Shown here piece by piece: positions 27,001 to 30,833 of a stretch of DNA of 32,845 bases. The notes under the pieces are model-generated. The model searched no databases. It had not been told where the DNA came from and saw only the letters and a list, made by a program, of their open reading frames with translations. The position numbers and the translations under genes were made by a program. The stretch's first letter is position 1. Each line of letters begins with the position of its first letter. This DNA comes from Actinomycetes bacterium (GTDB lineage: Bacteria > Actinomycetota > Actinomycetes > Propionibacteriales > Propionibacteriaceae): contig JAEVYS010000034.1 of assembly GCA_023392635.1 (NCBI GenBank), positions 1 to 32,845 on the forward strand. The letters run 5' to 3'.

Positions 27001-28017
27001 GATGTTGATGGTCTGGCCGGTGACCAGGTCGGCCGTCTTCGTCGCCTGTCCTGCAGCGCCGGTCCCGGTGGGGGCGAGGGTGAAGGCGCCACCCCACGGC
27101 GAGCCGGCGATGTCGCTGCTCGCGGTGTAGCTGAAGGACGGGTAGCCGGCGGGCGCGCCGTAGGGCGCCAACGCCTGCTTCACGATCGTGAGGCTTCGCA
27201 CCTGCTGGATCTGCGCGTAGAGGCACCCGTAGGTCGTTGCGTTCTCGGCAGTGGTGAAGACCGTGGTCACCCCGGTCAGCGAGGAAACGGTGGCGTTGCA
27301 GGTGGTGCCGGTCTGGGGCGCGGTGAAGCCGCGGATGATCAGGGTGTAGGTGATGCCGTTGTAGGTGAAGTTCTGGGTGCCCAGCTGGTTGAGGAACCTG
27401 GTGGTGTCGGCAACGTTCGTGCCCGTGGTCTCGTTCATCTCGTAGCTGTACGACAGCGTCATGCCCATGAACTGGAGGTTCAGGTTGCCCCGAAAGAACG
27501 TATTGCCCGAGGAGGTGTAGATGCCGGTGTTCTTGTGGGCCATCCTGCCCAGGTTGAAAATGCCGCCCGGCGTGAACGAGCCCACCGCGACGGGTGCAAA
27601 TCCCAGGGCACTCTGCGCATCCAGGCTCAGATTCGCGTTGGCACAGGTGCGGCCATTGGTGTTGTTGGTGCCGTGCCCGGCCCAGACCATGCTCCCGGCA
27701 GCGACATAGGCGGTATTCCCGGTGGTCGCGCTGGAAATGGCGGTACCGCCGGTATTGGTCATGACACCGGTGCTCGCCGTGCCCGTCTCACTACCGAGGC
27801 GCAGGCAGTCCGCCGTCTGGTAGTTGGCCGTACCGCCGCTGGCGGAACTGGCCGTGGACCCGTAGTGCACGGCCATCTGGGCCTGCACGTCCTGAGCTGC
27901 TGAAACAGTGATCGTCGTTGCGGCGACGGCCGTGGTGGGCTCCACCACGACGGCGCCGACCAGGGCAATGGCCACGGCCACGACCCAGGACACCCCTCGT
28001 TTTTTCAGCATGTTCAC
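12037..28017 (-). CDS. Giant sortase-anchored surface fibre: DUF5979-like and DUF11 repeats, 5326 residues
   Basis: A single frame of 5326 codons, roughly half a megadalton, for a secreted wall-attached protein. The order is: signal peptide (residues 1-34, ending TAVAAT); a choice-of-anchor-K-like head (about 35-275, with GGIFNLGRMAHKNTGIYT); about 15 DUF5979/SpaA-like domains (about 275-1990); 27 DUF11 repeats (about 1992-5260); an Asp/Gly-rich linker; LAYTG (5291-5295); a hydrophobic helix; and the tail GRKPRPEED. LAxTG followed by a helix and basic residues is the signal used by class E sortases of high-G+C actinobacteria. The head probably acts at the outer end and the repeats form a stalk. 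Start choice: GTG 28017 has GAGGGG 5 bp upstream, and ATG 28011 in the same frame has AAAGGG 5 bp upstream; both are good. Adhesion or surface-layer function is inferred. Neighbouring genes are a wall amidase on one side and Tad pilus genes on the other. Confidence 0.93.
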   Translation of the reverse strand: MNMLKKRGVSWVVAVAIALVGAVVVEPTTAVAATTITVSAAQDVQAQMAVHYGSTASSASGGTANYQTADCLRLGSETGTASTGVMTNTGGTAISSATTGNTAYVAAGSMVWAGHGTNNTNGRTCANANLSLDAQSALGFAPVAVGSFTPGGIFNLGRMAHKNTGIYTSSGNTFFRGNLNLQFMGMTLSYSYEMNETTGTNVADTTRFLNQLGTQNFTYNGITYTLIIRGFTAPQTGTTCNATVSSLTGVTTVFTTAENATTYGCLYAQIQQVRSLTIVKQALAPYGAPAGYPSFSYTASSDIAGSPWGGAFTLAPTGTGAAGQATKTADLVTGQTINIAETAPASADWAFTSLSCMDGAGNSSIGGLTVSGAGITLSGDYGTTSATAAPITCTYTNTYTPHATLTLVKQVTTTGQTGTQAVPADWTLSATGSGIVAGQSVSGSSGSGAVTGRSVIAGTYALAEVGSNPATTAGYVPDGGWSCTAGTLNGSTLTLAAGQSATCTIRNKFAVGRLAITKTVTGNGYTGGAAKAFTASYTCTSGTATVKSGSVTLHPGETNGTPGAAVTIDAVPAGANCAVVETNPPTGTFTDLVNPSWSWVAPANPAIVTIAADTTSTVNITNATARRLGSLQITKVIAPRSGVPGGGYAGGTERTFPISYSCTLAGTTVSAGTVDVSTGTPVTIPGVPASSTCTVTGEIQAETAGDFLDASYGWDGFAASADVSISNNSTSTITVTNSFRRDLVTLGLAAVVTGNGYSGGGADFTLAYDCGAPYVGSVSLAAGGSASVTVPAGVACTVTEKEPSSKPLKSGYVWGDPTYAGLTNGSIAVPKGGSGTVTVTNPTSIGYGRVQVTTLVDSFAAQVASGTGFTVRVSCDAPAQDATGTYADTFHLVWPSAVTALTPYLPVGTSCTVTETDAPTGHTALPNASYVWKPAPDPVTVTVPASESARQVDVVNDVKRVQATFRIVKDVVNHTGHGTGGETFSGSYRCDYNDGESVEAGSWSVTGQGTATSVDVLVGSVCTVTEENPGAPVEGDRSYTWSTQTPAPTTVDADGATAVVVNTLNRAEGSFNVSKSVQGGSAGSAFPAGADFGFRYTCTPRSGDPISGSFSVTAGDSKAPAEAIPGGSTCTVTEGDFPGSIDPYRWDDVTLSVSGDASHTGQSGRSITFTTTDDAQPVSVRATNSISARTASVTVTKSVTGENAGYTGGTVFDVTLTCSTGAQGTKSVAAGGSVTWDGIPLGSTCAASEGSTTAGLADGSYAWGEPSIGDAVKLTDSQTYEIAIRNPIARVYAGIEVVKIIDDGGFSGVADPAQEFSGTWSCTYGHDAAVTGTWHGLASEAGTRATLSSGADHILVGSACSVSEDTSFAAPNSDPSYRWDGTPAYRDVTVKAGASNRLTVTNTLLRDTGRVTVTTQLAGETAGYAPSGSFAGFSVTARCYLNDPDENGHLEATVPVKPGDSATVIDGVPYGWTCRISEGSFPTPSQLKDASYAWDSQSVAFSGGGDTTKLGAGNQAPHAVVTNGIRRVTGHLSISKAFGDGTADAVRPGTTFTGAYRCTYGATTYTGTWTVTDAGVATLTGDTDIPFTADCTATEDDPGDTSLVDSSYTWAKPSLGGTVTIASASEPAQLVVTNTATRRWAGLEVTTAYDGPSGAFAPGLQLTGTWSCTYRGQVAASGSWTLPAAGGTTVVARPADAAIPASATCTVAEDSLPDDQLTDASFAWQPGVYAPAGGAVTTVAGDTAGVAVTNSTRRVQASFTVTKQLELGNGVSASALESDLTFSGRYRCTHAGDPAVTGDWGPVAADADWTSPPVLLGSTCSVTSEDDPAKPSRTDDSYLWGTADLGTPITVAAAGEPRPAVVVTNPVNRVTGAFGVTKVVTGDTEGIAPSALYSFSWSCVAANGNTFPANAPGTFGLTAGSTWNAPDEVPVGSDCRVTEGAAPDASDPSYTWDTSFGVVNATGTTTGRTVRFTLPSGGAPVSVTATNHLTRTKGTFSIAKSASPADGATVLPGQAIHYTVTLTPAQIGFTRNVVVTDALAGVLGHADITDIVASQGSATLSGTDLVWTVGTVKAASVLTLTYTATVKAGATGVDLTNTVTATGETAPAPCGAACTTVHHTPAWTLSKTSDPASGATVAPGDTITYTLTATNTANGQVSGATATDDLTGLADADVAFTSPQLSRAGNTLTWAIPTMAKGETKTVTYTATVKAGADGATLRNTVTPHGAGATCSGGCSTTQSTVKWTLAKTSSPASGSVVTPGDLITYTLTVTNTGPAAVAGAKVTDDISDVVDDATLGTLPAGLTRSGTTLTWSAPALAPGASASTSYPATVKAGALGATLRNAAVPASTGGHCDGSCTTTQTTPKWTLAKTSSAGDGATVLPGDVVGYTLAVTNTGPAALHGASVTDDLADILDDATLVAVPAGASVSGSTLTWAVPDVAAGGTATLTYQVRVAADGATLHNVASPASAGGTCAACSTTQYSPAWTLAKASDPASGTTVAVGDTITYTLTATNTGPGVVTGATGTDNLASVLANADVAFTSPQLSLSGSTLTWAIPTLLPGEHAEVTYAAKVRTTGVTVTNSVTANGSGGNCVACTTSSSTAKWSLNKTSDPASGAVVKPGDTLTYTLTVANEGPVAVTGASVTDNLADVLDDAHLGSLPAGLTRSGTTLTWALPTIPVGGIASISYPVTVKTDARGAAITNVASPVGAGGHCALSCTTTAHTDAWTLTKASTPGDGATVRPGDTVTWTLTVANTGRATLRGATVGDDLTDVLDDVDLAALPAGASVAGNMLTWSVPDVAAGDTATLTYAGTVKADALGARLRNIASPASTGGNCGAACSTTQYTGAWTLAKTSDPASGVVTPGQTITWTLTAHNSSQATITGATATDDLSSVLAAASLGATSPQLSLAGTTLAWAIPAMAPGETRTVTYSATINAGADGATLTNVAVPGGSGGSCTTCATTHTTPKWSLAKSSSPASGGVVVAGDVVTYTLSVTNSGPAILTGASVTDDISGLVDDATLGTLPSGLARSGSTLTWAVPDTAPGATATVTYTATVKSGAPGATLANIAAPVSPGGTCATCSTAAYTPRWNLAKSSDAGAVVHPGDTITYTLTVTNTGPAALTTATVNDDLSDVLDDATLVAVPSGATLTGSTLAWTVAPVAPGATASLSYQVRVDRDGSTLRNSATPVGAGGECPTSCTTTSGTPAWTLAKSSTPATGATVTAGDTITYTLSATNTSGVPVTGATATDDLTSVLAAADVTITGAELTRTGTTLTWAIPTLAPGQTRTASYTASVHTAGAVLVNTVTPNGQGGTCGAGCSTTAYTAQWSLAKTTDAGPVVSPGDTVHYTLAVTNTGPVALIGAKVTDDVSDLVDDAVLGALPAGLVRTGTVLTWSVPDVAVGGTATVSYAATVKAGALGATLTNTASPASAGGSCGARCTTTQYTPSWTLVKASSVGPGATVKPGDTVDYTLTVTNTGPATLSGAQVHDDLSGVLDDADLRAVPAGAIVIGTALAWAVPDVAPGATATLTYRVVVTSDAVGATLTNTAAPASPGGSCATASSCTTTAHTPSWTLSKSSNPASGATVRPGDVITYTLTATNTSDAQIRGALALDDLSGVLPYADLAFSSTELSLSGHTLTWAIPTLLPGEHAEVTYTATVKAGADGVTVVNSVTPVGAGGSCVGGCATTQSTGAWALTKSSDADAQVLPGQAIHYTLTVTNTGPVTVSGALVSDDLTEVLDDAIVSGLGAGLSRSGSTLVWAVPDVPVGGQVSVGYTATVAAGSAGDTLTNIAAPVTSGGRCDGCTTTSSTPSWTLDKTSDPADGATVTPGSTLTYTLAVTNTGPATLSGAKVGDDLSGLVGSADLGTLPAGVTRTGDTLTWAVPDVAAGATASITYAAVVKATAIGATLRNSAVPASDGGTCGVSCATTAHTGAWTLTKTSDPGDGATVEPGDVVTYTLTATNGSRAVVSGAQAVDDLSRVADDATIAYTSAELSRFGDVLTWNIPALAPGAHASVSYTAVVHADGATLANTATAVGAGGSCGTCSTRHFTPSWVLAKTSAPGDGAQVFPGDTLAYTLHVTNTGPAALTGATVTDDVSGLAGATLGSLPAGLTRTGDELTWSVPTTAPGATASVSYTATVDAGTLGARLANTAAPASAGGSCPTSCSTVAYTPSWTLAKASSVPAGATVAPGDSIGYTLTVTNTGPAVLQGATVADDLSDVLDDATLVAVPDGAVREGNVLRWSVPELAPGGTVTLPYSVAVTATGATLHNVATPTSTGGRCDTACSTTAHTAAWTLAKTSDRADGAVLEPGDVITYTLTATNTSAGVVAGAKAVDDLADVLDDATVSATAAGLVLDGSTLTWAIPDIAAGGSVSVSYTATVVASGATITNSVTPVGPGATCSACSTTQYTPSWTLAKTSDPADGVVSPGDVVTYTLSVTNTGPVALDGAMVSDDLSDVLDDATLGALAPGLSVRGSELTWQVPAVPVGGTVHVSYPVTVGAGAVGVSLTNTASASTPGGTCTASCSTTHTTPSWTLSKTSDADGRTVAPGAVVGYRLTVTNTGPATLHAASVTDDLGDVLDDATLGSLPPGATLDGATLTWAVPDVAPGGTATLDYPVTVDEGATGVTLHNSAAPASVGGECSGTCATDTFTPAWTLAKATDAPSVVAPGDVITYTLTATNTSRGVVSGARAVDDLSDVRDDATVTAAAPGLAMDGDVLTWSIPRLEAGESASVTYTATVGAAGATLANTVVPSGVGGRCTVCSTTSYTRSWTLAKTSDRTGDASLLPGDVITYTLTVANTGPVALTGAEVGDDVSDLVDDATLGVLPDGVTRDGDALAWAVPDLPVGGTASVQYTATVAALGGRLTNTAGTRSPGGTCLECTTTSWSPKWSLSKSSDVVEGGVVKPGDTVGYRLTVTNGGRATLAGATVTDDLSDVLDDAALVTLPAGATLDGATLTWSVPDVPAGGTAELGYQVVVAGTARGATLHNSTVPGSPGGSCLGSCATTAYTTDWTLSKTSDPGSGATVLPGDRITYTLTATNTGPVVLTAARVHDDMSDLLDDADLVGPLPPGVSVAGDQLTWTVPDVPVGGTAAVHYTVEVRAGAYGHTLGNVAYGDGAATCGVRDPLALDAAPAGCATEHVSPAWTLSKTSDYPEGTTVVPGQDVTYTLHVHNTSRAPVTAAVVIDDLGDVLTYAALAGLPDGAALTGHVLTWTVPTLGPGEDATLQYTVTVDEDAYNATFTNVAVPADGAGSCPESCTAVVLTTRAVVDPTHDDDGDGDDDGDGSGGMLAYTGADLGLLGVGGIVLAIGAGLLVVGRKPRPEED
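12133..12147 (-). other. LAYTG sortase recognition motif
   Basis: LAYTG is followed by AD, about 22 hydrophobic residues and GRKPRPEED. Sortase would cut between Thr and Gly and link the protein to peptidoglycan. Just before it, at about 12160-12200, an Asp/Gly run (DDDGDGDDDGDG) resembles calcium-binding Asp loops. No sortase gene is in the window. Confidence 0.85.
12240..22044 (-). repeat. 27 tandem DUF11 repeats arranged as eight A-B-C triplets plus ends
   Basis: Each repeat spans 351-399 bp and most begin W-[TSAN]-L-x-K. The Trp codons end at 21651, 21288, 20922, 20565, 20208, 19842, 19476, 19116, 18753, 18399, 18039, 17679, 17307, 16941, 16584, 16218, 15861, 15498, 15138, 14781, 14418, 14055, 13704, 13347, 12981 and 12582. 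The first repeat starts near 22044 with TKGTFSIAKS. Type A carries TATNTS...GATATDDL and LTWAIP with VTPxGxGG. Type B carries TNTGPVAL and LPAGLTRSG. Type C carries TNTGPATL, VPAGA and PGGTATLTY. Triplets run 20566-21651, 19477-20565, 18400-19476, 17308-18399, 16219-17307, 15139-16218, 14056-15138 and 12982-14055. Each repeat ends in a Cys pair. Confidence 0.9.
22045..27200 (-). repeat. About 15 DUF5979/SpaA-like domains
   Basis: Domains of about 330-380 bp, starting with strands such as GRLAITKTVTGNGY, GSLQITKVIAP, ASVTVTKSVTGENAGY and GAFGVTKVVTGDTEG. The starts lie near 27195, 26810, 26480, 26130, 25785, 25480, 25130, 24810, 24450, 24140, 23795, 23430, 23100, 22755 and 22405. Thirteen share a fixed plan: a Lys or Thr strand, [FYW]-x-C-T, a G-[ST]-x-C-x-V-x-E strand and S-[YW]-x-W near the end. 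The Cys pair suggests one disulfide per domain. A Lys early and a Glu in the C-x-V-x-E strand also recall isopeptide-forming SpaA domains. The first two domains fit the plan less well. Confidence 0.75.
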
Positions 28018-28052
28018 CCTTTCCCCTCAAAAGAGATGACCATGTCAGAAGA

Positions 28053-28080
28053 AAGCTAGCGCACTTCGTGCAGAATGCAA
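28053..28080 (-). promoter_or_regulatory. Candidate promoter of the giant fibre gene
   Basis: On the minus strand, TTGCAT (28075-28080), a 16-bp spacer and TAGCTT (28053-28058, TAnnnT) place the start near 28046, about 30 bp before the start codon. The spacer contains GCAC-TTC-GTGC (28061-28071), a small inverted repeat. Palindrome sites 2-4 lie at about -80, -113 and -150. Confidence 0.5.
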
Positions 28081-28117
28081 AGCCAAACGGCCACCAAGGC
28101 CAAGACAAGTGCCATTT

Positions 28118-28135
28118 GTCCCCCTTTATGGGGAC
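28118..28135. promoter_or_regulatory. Operator-like palindrome, site 2
   Basis: GTCCCCCTTTATGGGGAC, arms GTCCCC/GGGGAC. Its centre is 33 bp from that of site 3, which matches it at 17 of 18 positions when inverted. Confidence 0.6.
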
Positions 28136-28150
28136 CATTAACACGCCATT

Positions 28151-28168
28151 GTCCCCATAAAGAGGGAC
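28151..28168. promoter_or_regulatory. Operator-like palindrome, site 3 (inverted copy of site 2)
   Basis: GTCCCCATAAAGAGGGAC; read on the minus strand it is GTCCCTCTTTATGGGGAC, one base different from site 2. It is the only family member whose asymmetric centre points the other way. Confidence 0.55.
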
Positions 28169-28187
28169 GACTGCCGGCGCGTTTCGG

Positions 28188-28205
28188 GTCACCATTTCGA
28201 GTGAC
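28188..28205. promoter_or_regulatory. Operator-like palindrome, site 4
   Basis: GTCACCATTTCGAGTGAC, arms GTCAC/GTGAC, 37 bp centre to centre from site 3. Weakest match in the inner CCC/GGG positions. Confidence 0.5.
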
Positions 28206-28367
28206 TTTCCGGCGCGCGCTGACCGCCGCGCGGCGCGGGTGCGCCGGCGGTGTTCTCAGCGTTGGTGGGGATATGCCAACTGCTCGTCCGCGTCTGGCGG
28301 GGCAGGGACGTCGGTAGCGTAGCGAACAGCCGCCACCACCGTCTGCGACACGCCCCGCCCGCACGCG

Positions 28368-28396
28368 CGAGGGCCGCTCCCGCGGAGCGGCCCTCG
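28368..28396 (-). terminator. Terminator hairpin of the tadE-tadG operon
   Basis: A perfect 13-bp stem: 28368-28380 pairs with 28384-28396 around the loop CGC (arms CGAGGGCCGCTCC and GGAGCGGCCCTCG). It begins 15 bp after the TadG-like stop codon. No T-run follows, as is common in high-G+C actinobacteria. Confidence 0.8.
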
Positions 28397-28410
28397 CCTC
28401 GGAACAGGGA

Positions 28411-29997
28411 TCAGTCGCTGATGCCCGGAACCTTGATGAACTTCGTGTTGCCCGTGATCGAGGCCACAGCAGCGGCGAACACCGACGACAGGTCTGCAGC
28501 CGTGGCCGCACAGAAGTAGTTGTCGCCGTCGGAGTTCTCCTTGGCGGTGTTCCCCGAGATGGTGCAGTCCACCGCGTCGCTCGCGGCGCCGTTCGACCTG
28601 GGCGACGCGACGTTCGCCAGGACGTCGCGGACCTCGCCGCTGCCGCAGTTCGCCGTGTTCACGGCGCCGACGCCGATGACGATGATCTTGATGTCCTTGG
28701 CCTTCACCAGGTTGGCGATCGCCTTGAGGTTGTCGCAGGACTGGCTGAGTCCGTTGCCGACGTCCGAGCCGCCGGTGTAGCCGATGTCGTAGCTGTTGCC
28801 CAGGGACACCGCGCTCGAGGAGCTGTTGAAGACCTCGGACGGGGCGCCGTCGGTCTCGAACACGATGACCTTCTTCGGCGTGCCGTAGGCCGAGCGGTCG
28901 GGCAGGGTTCCTCCGGAGTCGGGGGTGTTCAGCAGGTATCGTGCCGCGCCCTTGAGTGCCGCGGCCAGGTGTGTGCCCTCATTCGTCGACACCTTGAGCC
29001 CGGTGGTGGGCGCGGGGTAGTCGACCGTGCTGTCGGAGTAGTCCAGGCAGTCGATCGCCTTGTAGATGTTCGAGGACGTGTTGACCGCGAAGGTGCCCGC
29101 GGCGGCGGACCCGGTCGTGTAGTTGGACGAGTAGCCGACCGGCACCCAGTTGCCGTTGAAGGTCCACAGCTTGTCGGTCTGCGCGGCCTGCGTCTTGCTG
29201 GTGGTGAAGGCGGGCGATTCGGCGAACGCGTTGCCACCGTTCGGCTCGGCCGAGAGGCAGGTGCCGGGCACGCTCTTGGCGATCGTCCCGAACGCCACGA
29301 GCTGCTGGTCGCGGTTCATCGTGAGGAGCATGTCCTTGAGGCTCTGCTTCATGTTCGTGAAGGCGCCGGAGACGTCCTTCATCGATGGCGTTCGGTCGGC
29401 CATGACGACGATGTCCAGCGGGTTGGGCGCGAGCGCCCCGCACATCCCCTTGCAGGACGCCGAACTGATCGCACCCGTGCTGCCGGTGTTGATGCCGATG
29501 GCCGGAGCGAAGGAGAAGTAGACGGTCTTGTCGTAGGAAACCTTGATCGTGTTGCAGGCCGCACCGGAGCCGCTGCACGGGAGCAGGCACATGGCGGTGT
29601 TGCAGCCGGCCGCCGCGGTGCCCTTCGTCCAGCCGGTGCCGGGATTGCAGATTCCCGGAACCTGGGACTCGTCCGGGGAGGACGTCCCCGACTTCACGGC
29701 GACGGCGCAGTACAGCTTCACCACGAGGCTCGACGCGTTCAGCTCGAGGTCCGGCGCGCTCTCGACGAGGAACTTCTTGGCGTCCGCCACCGCGAGGGTG
29801 GCGTCGGGCAGCGCGTAGGCACCGGCCTGGGCCGCGGCGTCGACGGCGGCCCTCAGCGCCTGCCGCTCGTAGGCGAGCTTGGCGATGTCGAAGCCGAGCG
29901 CAGCGGCACCCATGATCATCAGCATGGTGATCGCCAGCAGGACGGCCGAAGCGCCCCGCTCCGTCCGGCGGAGCTTCCGCTTCAGGTGGCTGCTCAT
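28411..29997 (-). CDS. TadG-like pilus assembly protein with VWA domain
   Basis: A 528-residue membrane-anchored protein. The N-terminus RRTERGASAVLLAITMLMIMGAAALGFD followed by ERQALRAAVDAAAQAGA is the TadG N-terminal signature: a basic start, one membrane helix with prepilin-like features, and an Ala-rich helix. A Cys-rich stretch (about residues 120-190) precedes a von Willebrand A domain with the metal site Asp201-Arg-Thr203-Pro-Ser205 (ADRTPSM), later Thr and a C-terminal IIVIGVGAVNT strand. TadG proteins sit in the envelope with TadE and help build Flp pili. ATG 29995-29997 overlaps the end of the tadE-like gene by 4 bp (ATGA), so the two are translationally coupled. A strong hairpin follows the stop codon. 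The cysteines suggest disulfides outside the membrane. Confidence 0.85.
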   Translation of the reverse strand: MSSHLKRKLRRTERGASAVLLAITMLMIMGAAALGFDIAKLAYERQALRAAVDAAAQAGAYALPDATLAVADAKKFLVESAPDLELNASSLVVKLYCAVAVKSGTSSPDESQVPGICNPGTGWTKGTAAAGCNTAMCLLPCSGSGAACNTIKVSYDKTVYFSFAPAIGINTGSTGAISSASCKGMCGALAPNPLDIVVMADRTPSMKDVSGAFTNMKQSLKDMLLTMNRDQQLVAFGTIAKSVPGTCLSAEPNGGNAFAESPAFTTSKTQAAQTDKLWTFNGNWVPVGYSSNYTTGSAAAGTFAVNTSSNIYKAIDCLDYSDSTVDYPAPTTGLKVSTNEGTHLAAALKGAARYLLNTPDSGGTLPDRSAYGTPKKVIVFETDGAPSEVFNSSSSAVSLGNSYDIGYTGGSDVGNGLSQSCDNLKAIANLVKAKDIKIIVIGVGAVNTANCGSGEVRDVLANVASPRSNGAASDAVDCTISGNTAKENSDGDNYFCAATAADLSSVFAAAVASITGNTKFIKVPGISD

Positions 29998-30434
29998 TCG
30001 ATCCTCATCTCGCTGGTCTTCGTGATGACCGACGTGTTGGGCAGCCCGAGGAGCGCCGGCGTGAGCCAGTTGTGCGTGTAGGTGATGGTGACGATGACGG
30101 TTCCACCCGACTGGCGCTCGCTGTCGTAGGCGCTCGAGCAGGCCGCGCCGGGCGTGCCCGGCTTGCGGCAGGTCACGTTGGTCGTGACGCCGGTGTCGTT
30201 CGTCAGGTAGGACGTCTCAGAGGTGACGACGGCCTGGATCTCCGCCTTGGTGGCGGAGAAGCTGCCGGCACGGGCAGCGTCGCGCGAGGCGTTGGCGAAC
30301 ACCGCCTGCGAGTTGACCATCAGGCCGAAGTCGACGATGCCGAAGATCAGCATGACAAGGATGGGCAATACCAACGCGAATTCAAGCGCAGCGGCCCCTC
30401 GCTGCGACTTGCGCGACCTCCAGCTGGTAAGCAC
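29994..30434 (-). CDS. TadE-like pilus assembly protein
   Basis: A 146-residue protein with the TadE signature near the N-terminus: QRGAAALEFALVLPILVMLIFGIVDFG. The Gly-Ala-Ala-Ala-Leu-Glu-Phe stretch resembles the pilin processing region with Glu at the fifth position, followed by one transmembrane helix. NSQAVFANASRDAARAGS is the usual following helix. Two Cys residues (NVTCRKPG and AACSSAY) may form a disulfide in the external domain. The start is GTG 30432-30434; no other start lies before the signature and the Shine-Dalgarno is weak. TadE-like pseudopilins act with TadG in Flp pilus assembly. It is the first gene of a two-gene operon with the TadG-like gene, with a good promoter about 50 bp upstream. 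Confidence 0.87.
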   Translation of the reverse strand: MLTSWRSRKSQRGAAALEFALVLPILVMLIFGIVDFGLMVNSQAVFANASRDAARAGSFSATKAEIQAVVTSETSYLTNDTGVTTNVTCRKPGTPGAACSSAYDSERQSGGTVIVTITYTHNWLTPALLGLPNTSVITKTSEMRIE

Positions 30435-30490
30435 GCGCGCTCACATTCTGCCGATTATTCGATTCTCCGGACCCCTCCAGAATTGATCCG

Positions 30491-30520
30491 AGCGTACGGG
30501 GTGGCAGCGGCGGGTGTCAA
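30491..30520 (-). promoter_or_regulatory. Promoter of the tadE-tadG operon
   Basis: On the minus strand, TTGACA (30515-30520), an 18-bp spacer and TACGCT (30491-30496, TAnnnT). The predicted start near 30484 gives a leader of about 50 bases. Confidence 0.55.
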
Positions 30521-30672
30521 TGTGCGACGTGAATCGCATAGCGTAGCCCATCGGGCACCGATCGGGGGCCAGGCAGCGCGGCGTGTCTCTCCTGTGGCGT
30601 GCGTCTTCCCTAGTCAAACGTGACTCAGCGAGGGCCGCCGCCATTCCTGCGACAACCCGGAGAAACTCTGGT

Positions 30673-30690
30673 GTCCCCCTTTCGGGCGAC
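30673..30690. promoter_or_regulatory. Operator-like palindrome, site 5
   Basis: GTCCCCCTTTCGGGCGAC. Its centre is 68 bp from site 6, twice the usual spacing. Closest in sequence to site 10 before the flp gene. Confidence 0.55.
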
Positions 30691-30740
30691 GTGGCAGCGC
30701 GTATTCGAGGGTGGAATTGGTGGTTGCACAATTGGCTATT

Positions 30741-30758
30741 GTCACCCGGTCGGGGGAC
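30741..30758. promoter_or_regulatory. Operator-like palindrome, site 6
   Basis: GTCACCCGGTCGGGGGAC, with outer GTC/GAC and inner CCC/GGG arms; 35 bp centre to centre from site 7. Confidence 0.58.
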
Positions 30759-30775
30759 CACCCGAGAATGGCCTT

Positions 30776-30793
30776 GTCACCCGGACGGGCGAC
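30776..30793. promoter_or_regulatory. Operator-like palindrome, site 7
   Basis: GTCACCCGGACGGGCGAC, differing from site 6 at two positions; 34 bp from site 8. Confidence 0.58.
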
Positions 30794-30809
30794 AGCCTCG
30801 CGGAGTTTC

Positions 30810-30827
30810 GTCACCCATTCGGGTGAC
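30810..30827. promoter_or_regulatory. Operator-like palindrome, site 8
   Basis: GTCACCCATTCGGGTGAC, perfect 7-bp arms GTCACCC/GGGTGAC around ATTC. It lies 6 bp beyond the stop codon of the VWA gene. Confidence 0.6.
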
Positions 30828-30833
30828 TGTCCG

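Larger units (their letters stand above)
30435..30833. other. Gene-free region between the VWA gene and tadE, with four palindromes
   Basis: About 400 bp without a gene. It holds the tadE promoter at 30491-30520, a small palindrome AGTCAAACGTGACT near 30612-30625, and palindrome sites 5-8 between 30673 and 30827. The last site begins 6 bp beyond the VWA gene's stop codon. Local G+C content is lower than in the genes around it. Confidence 0.7.

Noticed and set aside
28206..28367. Additional gene or RNA between the giant gene's palindromes and the tadG terminator
   Set aside because: Only GC-rich sequence with small chance repeats is seen; no start signals, domains or conserved RNA motif.
30612..30625. 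AGTCAAACGTGACT as another member of the operator family
   Set aside because: It is palindromic but lacks the CCC/GGG inner arms and is only 14 bp long.
30673..30827. Regular palindromes as a small CRISPR array
   Set aside because: The 18-bp units differ from each other, gaps are about 16 bp (one is 50 bp), and no cas genes are present.
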